64,000 bases of DNA from Micromussa lordhowensis (GCA_964020085.1 OZ026606.1:9184683-9248682), one strand, 5' to 3'. Shown: positions 22,501 through 34,548, counted from the first letter of the stretch. Notes: generated by a model not told the origin, from the sequence alone. Program-made: numbers and translations.

Positions 22501-25500
22501 AACAGTAACAGCAGCAAACCCAATGTGATTGATTCCAGTAATAGAAGAAAGCTTCAAGCAAAACTGGTTTCTTATTAGTGGTTTGGTCTCAGTAGATTTC
22601 CACTTGCAAGCAGTTCAACTGAAATTTTTGAAGGTTCTAAATTTTCCAAGCAGTATGTTAAGAAATTCCTGTCTGATAAAGATAGCCCAGAACTACATGC
22701 ACACATGCAGTTATTAAATTTTTTCTTTAGAGCCAGTGGAATGTATTCATCACTTGCCAAATGGGTACATACATGCACATAGTATTTAAGTATGCATGGA
22801 GAATATTCTTGGACTCCTTGGTTGGTGTTTGAAGTACATGTACATGTAAAACCACTTAGAAAGGCCTTTGACGTAGCATACAATACCTGGGAAATCCTTA
22901 ATTTCATCCTGCTGTATTTAAAGTACAGCCTGTAGTATGTTTTTCTTTTAAAACGTTTGTTACTGTCAACTGGTAGATTACACTTTGGAAGTACTGTGTA
23001 CTGTTTGTTGAACTAATAAAGGCTTGTTTTTATGTTTCAGTCGGACTGCATGTCTGCTCTTGAAAAAGACAGAGATTACCGGGAAGAGCACTTTGATTTT
23101 ATTCAGCAACATATAAGAAGGCACTGCCTAAAGTGTATCCTTTTAAATGCATACATCGTACATGTACTTTACAGTCTGTAAAAGATACCAATATGGAAAT
23201 TCCTACATGATTGTTGTTGATCAAAGCTCTGCAGTATGATACATGTAACTACTGCAGTTATAGAGCAACTGGCTTGTAAAGCTGTGAAATGTTGTTCTTT
23301 TTTTGAGTCAAGTATGAATTAATAATTTATTGAGAGTATTTTAGTTAGGTGATTATCTCAGGAATTGGCCAAACAGTAGTATTGTATTAGGAATAGAGCC
23401 ATGTGTTAAGTGTACATGTACATGTAATTGAGATTGGATACATTGTATGTGACTTAATACAACATATAATTATGTAACACAGTGACCAGGCTTTTTCAGG
23501 GTTCAAACCTGGACCTCTTGATCTTGAGTCCAGCATACTGATCATTCTGCCACCCTTCCTCTCATAGTATCTAAATGTATTTTCTAAATTTCCCACTTCC
23601 TAGGCAGGGCATGAATCTCACATAAAACAGTATGTGTTTAAAATATTATTATGATGACTTCTTCATTCAGACTGTTGAAAATTGACTATCACATTCAATC
23701 AAAGAGGGTATGCAAAATGTACATGAACTGTATGTACATGTACCACAATAAGGGTCATTGTTAACTACTGCAGACTTCTTACTGCTTGCAGTAGAAAGTA
23801 AAAAATGTTGGCTTCTCCCAGCTTTAGGTGCATGTTCAATGTGTCCACAGAAGAGGAGGCATCGTGGTTAGTGCGCTTGACTCTGGAGCGAGCACTCCGC
23901 GTTCGGGCCCTGGCCGGGGACATTGTGTTGTGTTCTTGGGCAGACACTTTACTTTCGTGGTGCCTCTATTCACCCAGGTGTATAAATGGGTACCAGCGAA
24001 TTTAATGCTGGGGGTAACCCAGCGATGGACTGGCATCCCATTAAGGGGGAAGTATAAATATTCCTAGTTGCTACATGCTACATGTACTGAGGAGCTCTGG
24101 CCTAATGAGCCACTTGGCTCGTATGCAGACTTTACCTTACCTTGATGTGCCCACAGACACATGCCTGTACGCAACAGAGTTTACATGTACAATGAAAGAC
24201 ATGCTTGCAAAATCGAGTTGTTTGCAAGCCAGCGGGGCATACATGTAGAGTACCAAGTTAGCTTTGAGTTTATGCACAGTGTGATTCAGTGAAAAATAGG
24301 TTGTTGTTTTACATGAAACCCTTGATGCAGATTAACTTGTACACCAAAGTTTGACTCCTGTATAAAATATTGTGTCACAAATTTTTGTCGCAATTTGCAA
24401 TTTGTACCACTGAGTGATTTACGTCTTTCTCGTATTTTCTTGTTGTTGCTTGTGTTCCTTGACACTTGGTAGATGGTGCCACCTTGTTCTACACATCTGT
24501 CAAAGAGAATAAGAACTGTAGTTTATTATACAGATATTTAGTTCATCAAATATATGGCCTGCCATTCAGTAGTCCTGCCCTGGTCGTGGAGAAGGATTCA
24601 GTGTTTATGTAAGTAAAAGTTTGGTATGGAGCTAGTTTAATGTAAGTAGCAAGTGCATAATTTTTTTATCTTGTTAGCTCAAAAGTAATCATACATGACA
24701 CATGACACATGACGAGTGCAAAAAACATTCTGTGACATGTGGAAAGCAACTAACATTAAAAAAACATTAAAAACATCTGAGATTTGTCAATTTTGTTAAA
24801 ATTTGTGCCTGAAATTGGAGCAGGACCCTTCCTTTTGAACCCTGCGTCAATGTGTGGTACAGGTAGTTGGTTTTGTGATTCAGAAGACTTGCTGAGCAGC
24901 TTTTTCAGTTTACAGAAAATATGTTTTGTATATGCATGTACATTGTAACCATAAAGGAAGAAAAATTTCTGTGCATTTTCTAGAGATTGCACTTGGCATG
25001 TTCTGGCTTTGAGTTCTTTGTTTGTTCCTTTGTGCTTCTAATCAGTAAGTTTTCTTCACGACTGTCCAAATTTTCTAGTTTGACAATCTGGCTGGCTGTT
25101 ATGTACATGTAATAACAAATTTTTAGGTATGCAAACTATGAAAAAGAATCCTTTATTTCCTATTTGCTGTTTTGATAATGTAATCCTAAATAAATTACTT
25201 GTAAGTACATAATTTATATGTGTATGTATGGCAACAAAAAGACTTCACTGTACATGTACATGAGAGAGTTACATCAAGAGTATGAGACTTGTTCAAATGT
25301 TCTTTGAAGACTGTGTGGTGCCAAATTAAAGTGCAATTTAATTAAATCAGACGTTCAACGAATAAGAGAGGTTTTTTCTTTCTTTCTTTCTATTTTCGGT
25401 GAAGTAATGTTGTTGTGTAAAAAGGATAAACTTACGACTTGTATAAAATGTGAAAAGTTATCTTGAGTATTTTTGAGTAAAAATTCCTCTTGGGGGTTGA

Positions 25501-28500
25501 AAGGGATATGAGATCAGTGAGTGGCGGGGAGTTATGCGTGCATGTGCACGTGTCAAACCGATCACAGTGTGGATTGTATCAAAGAATGATTCAAATAGCT
25601 TGTTAGAAAATAAGATGGTATCTACATTATTCTGGAGACGCGTCAGATCACTGTAGTTTGTTAAGTGAAACATTTTATGGCTTACTAATTATCTTACCAT
25701 GTATATCATACATGTAAATTCCCAGTTTCTCTCTTGTTGTACATCGCAACCAAAAAGACTTGCCAAATTAACCAAATCATTACTGTAAACAGCTCCATGA
25801 ATGCTCCTATCTCCGAGACTTCATAAAAAATAACTCTTGCACACCTTCCATGCCTATGTTTTTTGTATAGCTACAATACCATACATAATCAGCTATGTGA
25901 GTGAATATCAAAGACAAATATGCACAGGTCATGCATATTTAGATGCCTTTTCATGCCATTCATGTGCATAAAACAACCATACAGACTGCATGTCATTATG
26001 AAGTTCGCTTATTTTTGAGCTGTACTGTAACTGCTAACAGAACACTTTATATGCAAGAATATTTAAGGTGGCTCGAAACAGTTTTCAGCACTTTCCAAGT
26101 CTTAGACATTCATGGGTCACTATAACCACTCTATATCAGTTGATGCCAAAATCATGGTATCAAAAAACTGCCCAATCATTGGTGAACATGTGTCTGTCCA
26201 ATTTATGGCACAATAGCTTACCATAGAAACAATATGACCTGCTGAAAACACCCTTAATTTTGGCTTTGGGCGCTCATAACTCAAAATCGAGCTTGGTGAC
26301 CCCTATTTTTTATTATCGGATTGTGATAAGCATGATAGAGGCAACTTTTTGCAAAGTTGCAAAAATTCTGTGGAGTGGGTTCAGAGCCACCTTAGATGTT
26401 CAATAATAAAAATTAGGGGTCACTGAGCTAGTTTTTGAGTTATAAGCGCTCAAAGCTCAAATTAAGGGCGTTTATAGCAGGTCATATTGTTGTTATGGTA
26501 AAATAGATGATTGAAACTTGTTTACCAATGATTGTACCATCACTTCTTAACAGTATTCATCCTTCAAAGTAAAGCTGTTAGAAAAGTGCTGGAAACTGTT
26601 GCTAGCCTCCTTAAATGTGCAATCAAACATTTCAACACTGTTTTCCTGTACAGTCCAGCAGGTTGGGATTCTATAAAGAAAATAAACATTCTGAGTGAAC
26701 ACTTAAAAGTAATCCAGCCTGAGGATTCGTTTGATGATCACATTGTTAAACCACAATTGAGGAAGGTAACGTGAAATACATCTGTGACATCAGTCGGGAG
26801 CAGGGGTGTACAGAGTCTGTGATCTTGAGATAGTGCTGTATGGAAATCTGTCAAATTAATTAGTTTTCAGATCTGAATAAAGGAAGAAAAATAGAGATTT
26901 GGTGTGGAATTTTTGCAAGCTGTACTGAATTGCAAAGTGATATCTTTGTCATCTGTCGTAGTGATTAGATTAAGTGCCCTCCTTTCAATATTAGCCTTCC
27001 TACATGTACATGTAATAAGGACGATATATCCCTACTGTGCATGTGTGTCTGACAGGTACAGGAACGGCGTCTATTCACAGGGAGCAGCTTCAAATTTTCG
27101 AGGCACACTGAAAGCAAAATTAGTCAATTTAAAGTTGTTGTTCAGTCGTTCGCATGTTTTAATATGCAATTATTTTGAAGTAAAAGAAAGTTTTAAACTT
27201 TTAATTCCTAGGAAAGTAAAGAACACTTGGAAATGAATCATGAAACATTTTGGCAATACAAAAAGCTTTAAATTGTAGCGGAACGCATAGCAGAATATGG
27301 TCTGCTAAATTGACCAATCACAGCACCCGTAGTAACTAAGAGAGTTTAACAAATTGACGTCAGTTTTTCATGCGTCTGTCCTGTTATTGATCATGAATTT
27401 CCTCATAATATCGACAAAATAGCTTTGGATGAAAAACAGGACAGACGCTGGAAAGGAAAGGACAGATGCATGAAAAACTTACATCAATTTGGCTTTACAA
27501 TAACAAATTTGGCAGTCTAGCGGACCAAATATATAAATTCATGTGTCTGTACGCTTATTGATAATGAAAATTAGCCAATGAGTACGCGAGAATTTCTGTA
27601 GTTGTTGTCAAAAATGTTATAGCACTTTTGAGTGAGTGTTTTCTAGTAATTTTAATTTAAGTGGTACATGTACACTGTATGTACTGGTGATTGACTTTGC
27701 TACACTCTGTATTTCACCTCGCAGCCAATACAAGACAAAGAAATTCTTGCAGAGGATGAGCAAACGTTCCTCGCAAGACAACAGGTCAGTTTGCCATTCA
27801 AGAAGCAGAGTAGGCAGTGTTTAACGTACTGTGCGCTCACTGTAGACTATGGTCTAGTCACTTAGTCCGTCGTGCGTGACGGTCACGCTCAACGCTCAAA
27901 GTCAAAGAGGGACTACTCGCATTCTATCGTGTCTTTAACAAATTGACGTCAGTTTTTCATGCGTCTGTCCTGTTATTGATCATAAATTTCGTCATCACAT
28001 TGTCAAAGTAGCTGTGGATCCGCAGACTACTTTGACAACGTGATGACGAATTCATTGTCAATAACAGGACAGACTCATTAAAAACTGACATCAATGTTTT
28101 TTACGATAACAAATGGTCGAGTTGCGCGCTCTCGCTCGCTGACGCGTCGCACGAATTTCAAATTCATGTGTCTGTCCGCATATTGACGATAAAAGTTAGC
28201 CAATGAGCGCGCAAGAATTTCTGCAGTTATCGTAAAATGTGACCTCATGCAGTGGCGACAATAGGCATGACAAGTTATCTGTACTATACCGTACTCTGGT
28301 CTATCATAATTATCGTGAAAGCATTACTACATGTATATTAAGTGCCTCTTCTATTTTGACATTATTTTGTTGTTATCAATTGTGTAGCAACTGCTTCAAA
28401 AGATGCCTGCAACAGTAGCATCTGGTATAGCAAGACAACAACCTGTGAGTGATGTCCTTCTCTTCCTGTACTTACGTGGATCTCTGAAAGTCAACCCTTC

Positions 28501-30151
28501 TTACTTATTTATCAGCTAGGACTCCAGTTTCATTTTGGAAGCTCAACTGCTCAAGTGAGAGCACTTGAAGGAGCTCTGTCGCGGTATTTGGAGTTATTTT
28601 GGCCACCTAATAAATAGCCTTTCAATTGAAGGAAACCAGAAAATAGTGGTTTACTGAGATAGAAAAACACCAAAGAGATAATAATAAACCATAAAGGAAC
28701 AAGGATGGTTAAGGATGGAGAAGATTAACACGGAATTACAAACGACAAAGTTGATAAATTTAGGCTAAACTTTTCAATGTGCGCAAACCGTGACGTAGTT
28801 GCTTTAATGGAGCCAGAAGACTTGCCCCTCTCTGAGGTGCGCAAGTCTTGGATCTATTTTTTGATTATAACTACAGTGCCATGATTCCTTCCAGGCACTT
28901 CTCATTAAGTGAACTAGGCGTTCGTTGTTCGTTATGCCTCCACAACAATGCTTCAGATCTTTTCAAGGAGTATTTTGTCAAAACATCGCACAATTATTCC
29001 ACTAGGCGTAATGGTCTACAGAATCTTCAAAGAAAGGCTGCTACTATTTCGGTGCCCAAGTTTTTAACAATTTACCGTCGAGCATGAAAGAAGCTGTATG
29101 TCTTTTAATTTTTAAAACAATGATTAACGATTTTTTAAGGGATAGCTCTTAGAACTTTTAATATTGTATGTATATATATATATTTTTTTTTACGATATTT
29201 GATTTAATGTTCTTATTAGGACTTTTAGCTTTATTAATTTTATTTTTAGTTGTCCAGGGCACCCCTTGATAACAGCGTTAGCTGACGGGTTTTCCCTGGT
29301 TAAATATGTTTATATTATTATTTATTAGTTGTAGTTGAGCAGACTGAAATGGAAACTTGTGTGCCCAAGTGTGAAAAAGGACTTAAGGCTTTAACTATTG
29401 CTCTTATTCTTAGGATATCACTAAGCCCCGTGCTCCTGGCATGGGGAGTCCCAGTGGCAGGATAAGTACAGACAGACGACCCTCAGCTGGAATGTCCCCA
29501 GGGCCAAGAGGGCCAAAGGTACATTTTCTTCATTAGTTTCAACAGTTTGAGCGGTCCTTTGCTGCAAGAGTGGGGGATTTGTTTTATTTTTTCTACCATT
29601 TAGAAATACTTGTATATTTACAAAATAAAAATGTATAAGGAAAGAAGGCCCAGAGAAGCCAATGAGACTTGTGGACGGCCTTAAAGATATAGAATAAAAA
29701 ATTATAAAATAAATTAATAAAAGTAATAAACACCCAATTTCCTTTGAAAGTAAGCCCCCGCCATTGAGGTTGTGTTGGGTTTATATTGTTTTATTAGTAC
29801 TTTACATGGATTTTCATTTCCATTTGACGAAGAGGATAACGAAACAAGTTTAGAAGTTCTCTAAGTTGATTTGCCGGCAGCATTGTAAACGGTTGTAAAA
29901 AGTAGCTGAAACTGGATTTACTTCGGCAGGTTGAAGGTGGAAAACCGGGAGCAGGCGGCGCGGCTAGTGAAGGAGTGCTGGCAAATTTCTTCAACTCGCT
30001 CCTCAACAAAAAGAGTGGGACTGGTGCGGCAACGGGGCGAGGCGGCACTGCCGTGAGAAGCGATGCCGCTGCCGAGTTGGATCGCATGAACAGAGCGAAA
30101 AAAATTTTGCCCCAGGGCAACGCGGCCAACGACACATCGGAGTCATCGTAG
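19541..30151 (+). CDS. cytoplasmic dynein 1 light intermediate chain
   Basis: Twelve exons reconstruct in frame with GT/AG sites: 19541-19599, 19686-19759, 19844-19963, 20037-20267, 22203-22357, 23041-23134, 24473-24608, 26654-26765, 27725-27784, 28388-28444, 29414-29518, 29930-30151. Together they give 474 residues, close to the usual family length. The protein is the dynein-1 subunit that links the motor to cargo adaptors. It has a short acidic N-terminus (KDLW), a Ras-like G-fold with P-loop GYDGSGKT at residues 45-52, [14 protein letters not shown] and VVVVTK strands, and the conserved [15 protein letters not shown] and TSVKENKN blocks. A Ser/Pro/Gly-rich linker (about 355-415) leads to the adaptor-binding helix [15 protein letters not shown], whose FF pair (421-422) contacts BICD2/Hook-type adaptors in vertebrate homologues. 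Vertebrates have two paralogues; here only one copy is visible. Introns carry several MITEs, a SINE and a LINE relic without breaking the frame. Confidence 0.96.
21905..22045. mobile_element. palindromic MITE built on GGATA/TATCC words (intron 4)
   Basis: TIR-like ends GGGTTGTTCAAAAGGTGGAT and the inverse CCAGCCTTCAAACAACTGGC. The interior is a near-perfect palindrome of CACTGGATAG / CTATCCAGTG units. A second copy is at 43318-43465. Confidence 0.75.
23484..23575 (-). mobile_element. tRNA-like SINE head fragment (intron 6)
   Basis: On the minus strand a box-A-like GGTGGCAGAATGATCAGTAT and a box-B-like AGGTTTGAACCCTG are spaced as in a tRNA with a long variable arm. The 3' part continues only briefly. 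A fragment of a tRNA-derived SINE is more likely than a functional tRNA, because the acceptor ends do not pair. Confidence 0.45.
23853..24141 (+). mobile_element. tRNA-derived SINE (intron 6)
   Basis: The head has box A GTGGTTAGTGCGCTTGACT and box B GCGTTCGGGCCCTGG. The body has TTCTTGGGCAGACACTTTAC, GGTGTATAAATGGGTACCAGC, GGACTGGCATCCCATT and GCCACTTGGCTCGTATGCAG. The same element in opposite orientation is at 34273-34548, which fixes both ends approximately. Confidence 0.85.
26066..26612. mobile_element. MITE with AAGGTGGCTCGAAACAG termini (intron 7)
   Basis: The left end reads AAGGTGGCTCGAAACAGTTT with TCAGCACTTTCC. The right end is the imperfect inverse (GAAAAGTGCTGGAAACTG, then GCTAGCCTCCTT). 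The arms also pair internally (AATATGACCTGCT against AGCAGGTCATATT; GGGGTCACTGAGC against GCTTGGTGACCCC). It stops about 40 bp before exon 8. A diverged relative is at 33080-33705. Confidence 0.75.
27349..27610 (+). mobile_element. MITE family A, copy 3 (intron 8)
   Basis: Begins ACAAATTGACGTCAGTTTTT and CATGCGTCTGTCCTG, folds back near 27430, and ends with the CCAATGAGTACGCGAGAATT tail. The hairpin half is shortened and rearranged (two GGACAGAC/GGACAGATGC words), so this is an older copy. Confidence 0.75.
27936..28238 (+). mobile_element. MITE family A, copy 4 (intron 9)
   Basis: Same orientation as copy 3, one exon further on. Well preserved: GACGTCAG arm, centre GTGGATCCGC, the inverse arm ending GACATCAA, TTTTACGATAACAAATGG, GACGCGTCGCACG, and the terminal GAGCGCGCAAGAATTTCTGC with TTATCGTAAAA. 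Confidence 0.8.
28880..29330 (+). mobile_element. LINE relic: reverse-transcriptase C-terminus plus 3' tail (intron 10)
   Basis: Degraded coding sequence in two frames. One frame has [20 protein letters not shown] text; the next carries [15 protein letters not shown] followed by an FK-containing end and stop. This is the typical C-terminal layout of CR1/L2-like retrotransposon polymerases. The tail CAGGGCACCCCTTGATAACA, GCTGACGGGTTTTCCCTGG and an ATT-rich end match the minus-strand tail at 1137-1235. It is 5'-truncated and frameshifted, so inactive. Confidence 0.7.
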
Positions 30152-30784
30152 AAGGTGTAGCAATTCCCCTAGTAACTCAAAGTAGAATACACACAGACTG
30201 TTATTGGGCATGCATTGCGTGCCTGTGAAATTTATTTTGTATAAAGCTAGGCTATTATAATTTGGTCAGGTCCAGATATAAAGGTGTTCAGAAGACAAGT
30301 AGATGAGATGTATACGATACAGAGGTATGTCGGGGGGAATCTTCAGTAGCCAAGATGAAAGCCGTGAAATGTGCGTTATGTCGATCGTCGGAAATTTTAA
30401 GAGAAAACGTAAAGTAATGCGAGAAGTGAATTCGCTGCGTAATGTTACTGTAAGCTACCATATACAAAGCTGCTTTCTTAGGTAACTTTGACGACGGTCA
30501 CTCGAACATGAATTTGTGCTGTTGTAAAAACCTTTTCCATTTTTCTTCGTCGTACTTGTGATGGTTTATGTCAGTGTGTATCATGTATTGCGGTTTTCTC
30601 AGCAACCCAAGAAAAAGGAATTGGGTGATGGCCCAGTTGAAAGTTTTGAACTGCGGTTTAAGGTTGGTTGACTTCCTTTAAAACCATGGCTTTGTTACAA
30701 TGTGTCAGCAAAAGTTTATCAGATGAAGTGAGTGAAGCGCACGTTTATTCGTCAAAACGAAAAAATATGTTCCAACAGTTGATG

Positions 30785-30790
30785 AATAAA
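30785..30790 (+). terminator. candidate polyadenylation signal of the dynein gene
   Basis: AATAAA 634 bp after the stop codon; it was the first clear plus-strand signal I noticed downstream. The 3' UTR would span about 30152-30810. Within it, 30605-30660 forms a short exon-like open stretch, treated under findings. Confidence 0.45.
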
Positions 30791-30810
30791 ATTTTATGGC
30801 CGTGTTTTCG

Positions 30811-31897
30811 CTGATCTTGTCAATGTAATCAAGTGAACGATTGCCGTTTTGGGTAAGTCTGCGTAGAAAAACTTGGAACAATTTTCGACTTTTACTATCC
30901 AGTCAACACAAAAAGCTTGGTCAGTCGCGAGTATTCGATAAGTTGTCGCGTCAGTTTACATCGTGTTGCATAGCAACATCTATGGCACGCGAACTGTCCT
31001 CTCGGATAATTTTCAGAGTCACTGTTCTGATTGAATAATACAGTTTTGCTCTCATGCTTGACACGATGACAAATCAAATCCATTCTTTCCCTGTTCTCCG
31101 TAGTTTTGATGACCCAGCCTGTGAAGGCCGAATCGAACGTAAACAACAGTTGCGGAAATAGAGCTGGAAGAGGGTTTTGTTTTTCAATCACCTGTTTTCA
31201 TTTACTATCCCAGAGTGTATCGTCTTTTCATCAATCAAAGAAACATTCCACTGACAAAGATTCCAGCAGGTACAGGTGCGTCGAAAAAGCACGAGAATTG
31301 ATGAGAACGCATTCAATGAGAGTTGCTTGCCCAAACGAGCGAACGAGAACGTGTTTGACTTCTCGTTGGTTCTTGTTGTCGTTTGAGCCGAAGTTTAGAT
31401 CTTTTTCGACCCGTCGGTAACATCAGAAACTGTTGTCACCTCACAGAAAGCCCCAGAGGGTTAGAAGAATTTGATTAACGGCTACACGCGTGTTCCTGGA
31501 AAGACGTCTTGTATTCTTAGCTCGTGACGCTCGTGTTTCGCGCGCGACAGCCGTGTGTCTGCGCGAGGTTTTCTCTGTTGATGTGTAAATACAAATGTGG
31601 CTAGGACGTAAAGGCATTGTTAGTGGCCGTTTGAGACCGTTCTTGTATTTGCTAGGTAATGTGGAATTGGTATCGGCGCGAAGTGGTGGTCTTGTAGATT
31701 CAGGTTTGTGTCACAGTGTAGCTCGTCTGACGAAGATAAAGTAAATACGGGCCTCACTAGTTTTTGCAATTTGTCGCGCAACGGTTTTTGCACTGTGAGT
31801 TGAAAGGCGGTCTTGTGCTTTCGTGTTGCAAGGCACAGCAGCGTGTTGCACCGCAGGAGCACACAATCCTGTGAATAAAGGAGTGAAAAGAATGAAA
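30811..31897. other. no gene seen
   Basis: Open frames on both strands overlap each other and lack family signatures or convincing splice pairs. I see no element with clear termini here. Confidence 0.4.
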
Positions 31898-32158
31898 TAG
31901 TTAACTTTTGTCTCCTGTTACCATCTCTAACGCGAACATGTCCTGCAAAACACGCTGAACTCGTACTGTAGCGCTGAACTCATACCTAGGCCTCTTCGCG
32001 CTATGCCAAAATTTTTCTGGTTTACATATATGTAAACCATCATGTAAACCAGACAAATGTTTGCATGCGCGAAAAGGCCCAGGTACGAGTTTAGCGCTTC
32101 ATTGTTTTGCAGTACATGTTCGCGTTAGAGATGATAACAGGAGACAAAAGTTAACTAT
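31898..32158. mobile_element. palindromic MITE (AACTTTTGTCTCCTGTTA ends)
   Basis: Left end GTTAACTTTTGTCTCCTGTT and right end AACAGGAGACAAAAGTTAAC are exact inverses. The inner arms (CATCTCTAACGCGAACATG; GGCCTCTTCGCGC) pair imperfectly around a TTTACATATATGTAAA centre. Sequence to its right up to about 32220 resembles 14028-14190 in the spacer of the large inverted repeat. Confidence 0.75.
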
Positions 32159-32220
32159 CCATTGTTTTTATTCCTTTATTTACTCTCATCCTACTCAACA
32201 AGATTGTGTGCTCAATGTGG

Positions 32221-33079
32221 TTGCACGAAGTTGTACATGGGTCCGGCTGCTTCCCGCGACACCTTGCGCAACTCTACGACGATTTCCAAATAGCAATTTA
32301 ACGCTGCCTGCGGTGTGATATTTGTTGTGCTTAGGCATGGCCTCAGGGTAACTTGCGATAACGATCTCGGTGAATTGGACATTTCACTGAGCATTTTCTC
32401 ACATCGTAAATTTAAATTATTGGTTTGTGTTTTTCTATTCATTCGGAGCTATTTCCTTAGTTTCGTAACATTTGATCGTCATAGACTTATTAGAGACTAG
32501 GAAAAATGCCTTTTTTTCTCTGGATCGTAGTTATTTAGTTCGAGTTTTTCGCCCTCGTGTGCCGCAGTAATTGGAAATAGAATTTAATACCCAAATTCCA
32601 TTTATGGACTGTTTCAAAGCGTTCATTTTGTTCACAAATGAGGCTTTCGCCGGCCAGGTTGATGATAATGTTCTAGTAAAGACTAGGGTGTCTCTATATG
32701 AAAACTGAAATGGTGCTTGGAAAACTTTTGCTTTTGCGGATACAACGGATTAATGGAACGTTCTCAAAGTAATATATCAAACACAAAAGAACGTGTTTGA
32801 CCACATTTCCAAACACAGAGAAGAGAGTTGAAAACACGACGCGCAGCGGAGCATTTTTGACGAGCTTTGAGGTGTTCGGAAATGTAGTGGAACACCGTCT
32901 TGCGTATTTGATATATCTTCTCAACCGAAACTAAAACTAGGGAGAAAACGGAAAAATAAAATTATAAAACTCTATGGTAATTAGAATCAGATATCCAAAC
33001 ACCGTCACGGTCATAATGTCCTTTTGTTACATTAAACTTGATGTATTAGCGATAAGTTTGAGATAGTGGATGACAACAG
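32221..33079. other. no gene seen
   Basis: AT-rich sequence with scattered short open frames. No exon or element could be supported. A short inverse pairing around 32760-32900 (AACACGTT words) is too degenerate to call. Confidence 0.35.
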
Positions 33080-33705
33080 TTTCCAGGTCATTATTCTGGT
33101 CCTAATACTTTGATGGATCAATACTTTCTCTCTTTATCAGACGATGTTGAAATAATGGTATCACACAAATGACCGATCATTTGTAAATGAGTTGTGGTCG
33201 TTCATCGTAATATAACGGGTAACCATAGCGACATAACCTGATACAACTCCCTAAACTTAAGCTTTAATTTAATGAGGTGGCACCCATTAGTAATTAGCAT
33301 GAGTAGATGCAACGTTTTGCAAAGCTTAGACAAATTCTGTGGAGGGTGTTGAGAGCAAAATTCAATTTTCGAATATTTGAGATGGTTCTGAAACGCCCTC
33401 CGCAAAATTGTTTTAACGCTTGAACAAAGCTGTACCTGAAAGTGGTTACCACAATGTGATTACAAAAATGGAAGTCACAGTCACCGAGCTTGTTTTAAGT
33501 TGCAATAGCAATACTAAAAGCTAAATGAAGGTCGATATTTTGACATGTTGTACTGTTGCTATGGTAACCATGTTCATCAACTCGTTTGCATTTGTGTAAT
33601 ACCAATTAATATTTTAACGTCACACGATATACAAATAGTGCTATCGACTTGGCAGACCATAATTTTTGGAAAGTGCTGAAAACCGTTGCCAGCCACCTTA
33701 ATTAT
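33080..33705. mobile_element. diverged MITE related to 26066-26612
   Basis: Shares the internal block TTTGCAAAG...AATTCTGTGGAG and the right end GGAAAGTGCTGAAAACCGTT then GCCAGCCACCTTAA. The arms contain matching GTTGCTATGGTAACC / GGTAACCATAGCGAC words. The left boundary is uncertain because the end is badly eroded. Confidence 0.55.
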
Positions 33706-34272
33706 TACTTGTTCCTGATAACTTACAATTCAGTAAAGTTCAGTATTTGCGTGTTTTGGAATGGTTTCCAGGCTCCTCGACCGTAATTTAGTTAGTTTAT
33801 TTATTGTGTCTCTGTGTACAGTCTGTCCAAAAGTAAAAAGCTGTGAAATCGTCTAATAAACCGTCTTAAATGTATCCCAATTGTGTTTTGTTATTTGTTG
33901 ACTGTAGCTGTGTGTATTGAAACGAATTCTCAGTCTTTCATAACGGTTCATTTAGGTGTGCTAAGCTGACGGAGCGGTTAAGCTTGGGCACTAGAGCATG
34001 GAAATGAGGCGAATGAATACAAAAGTGGAATTCGAGTATGGCAATACTACTATTCCTGGACTGGTCTTGTGGAAAGAAACAAGCCGAGTAGAAAATCACT
34101 TATCATTATTTTGACTGCGATATATAGGCGTGTTTTGAGTAAAATGCCTTAACCTGAATGAATGAACGGCTCGTATTATAGTTTGTCCTCTGAAAAAAGG
34201 ATAGAATGTTTTTGCTATTTTCCGCTGAAATACAGGTCCTAAACCCAACATTTCAGTTTTAAATACAATTTT

Positions 34273-34548
34273 AAGTCTGCATACGAGCCTAGTGGCTCAT
34301 CAGGCCGGAGCTTATCCCGGTTTCAGTAGCATGAAGCGACTAGGAGTATTTCTACTCCCCCTGGATGGGATGCTAGTCCATTGCAGGGGGGATCGCTGGT
34401 ACCCATTTACACACCTGGGTGGAGAGGGGCACTGTGAGAGTAAAGTGTCTTGCCCAAGAACACAACACAATGTCCCCGGCCAGGGCTCGAACCCGAAGAG
34501 CTCGCTCCGGAGTCGAGCGCACTAACCATGAGGCCACCGCGCCTCCAC
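34273..34548 (-). mobile_element. tRNA-derived SINE
   Basis: Minus-strand copy of the SINE at 23853-24141. It begins (minus strand) GTGGAGGCGCGGTGGCCTCA, followed by a box-A-like ATGGTTAGTGCGCTCGACT and box B GGGTTCGAGCCCTGG. The body contains GTTCTTGGGCAAGACACTTT and GGACTAGCATCCCATCC, ending GAGCCACTAGGCTCGTATGC. Confidence 0.85.

Noticed and set aside
23484..23575. A possible functional tRNA gene on the minus strand
   Set aside because: Box A and B are present, but the acceptor stem does not pair, so a SINE fragment is the better reading.
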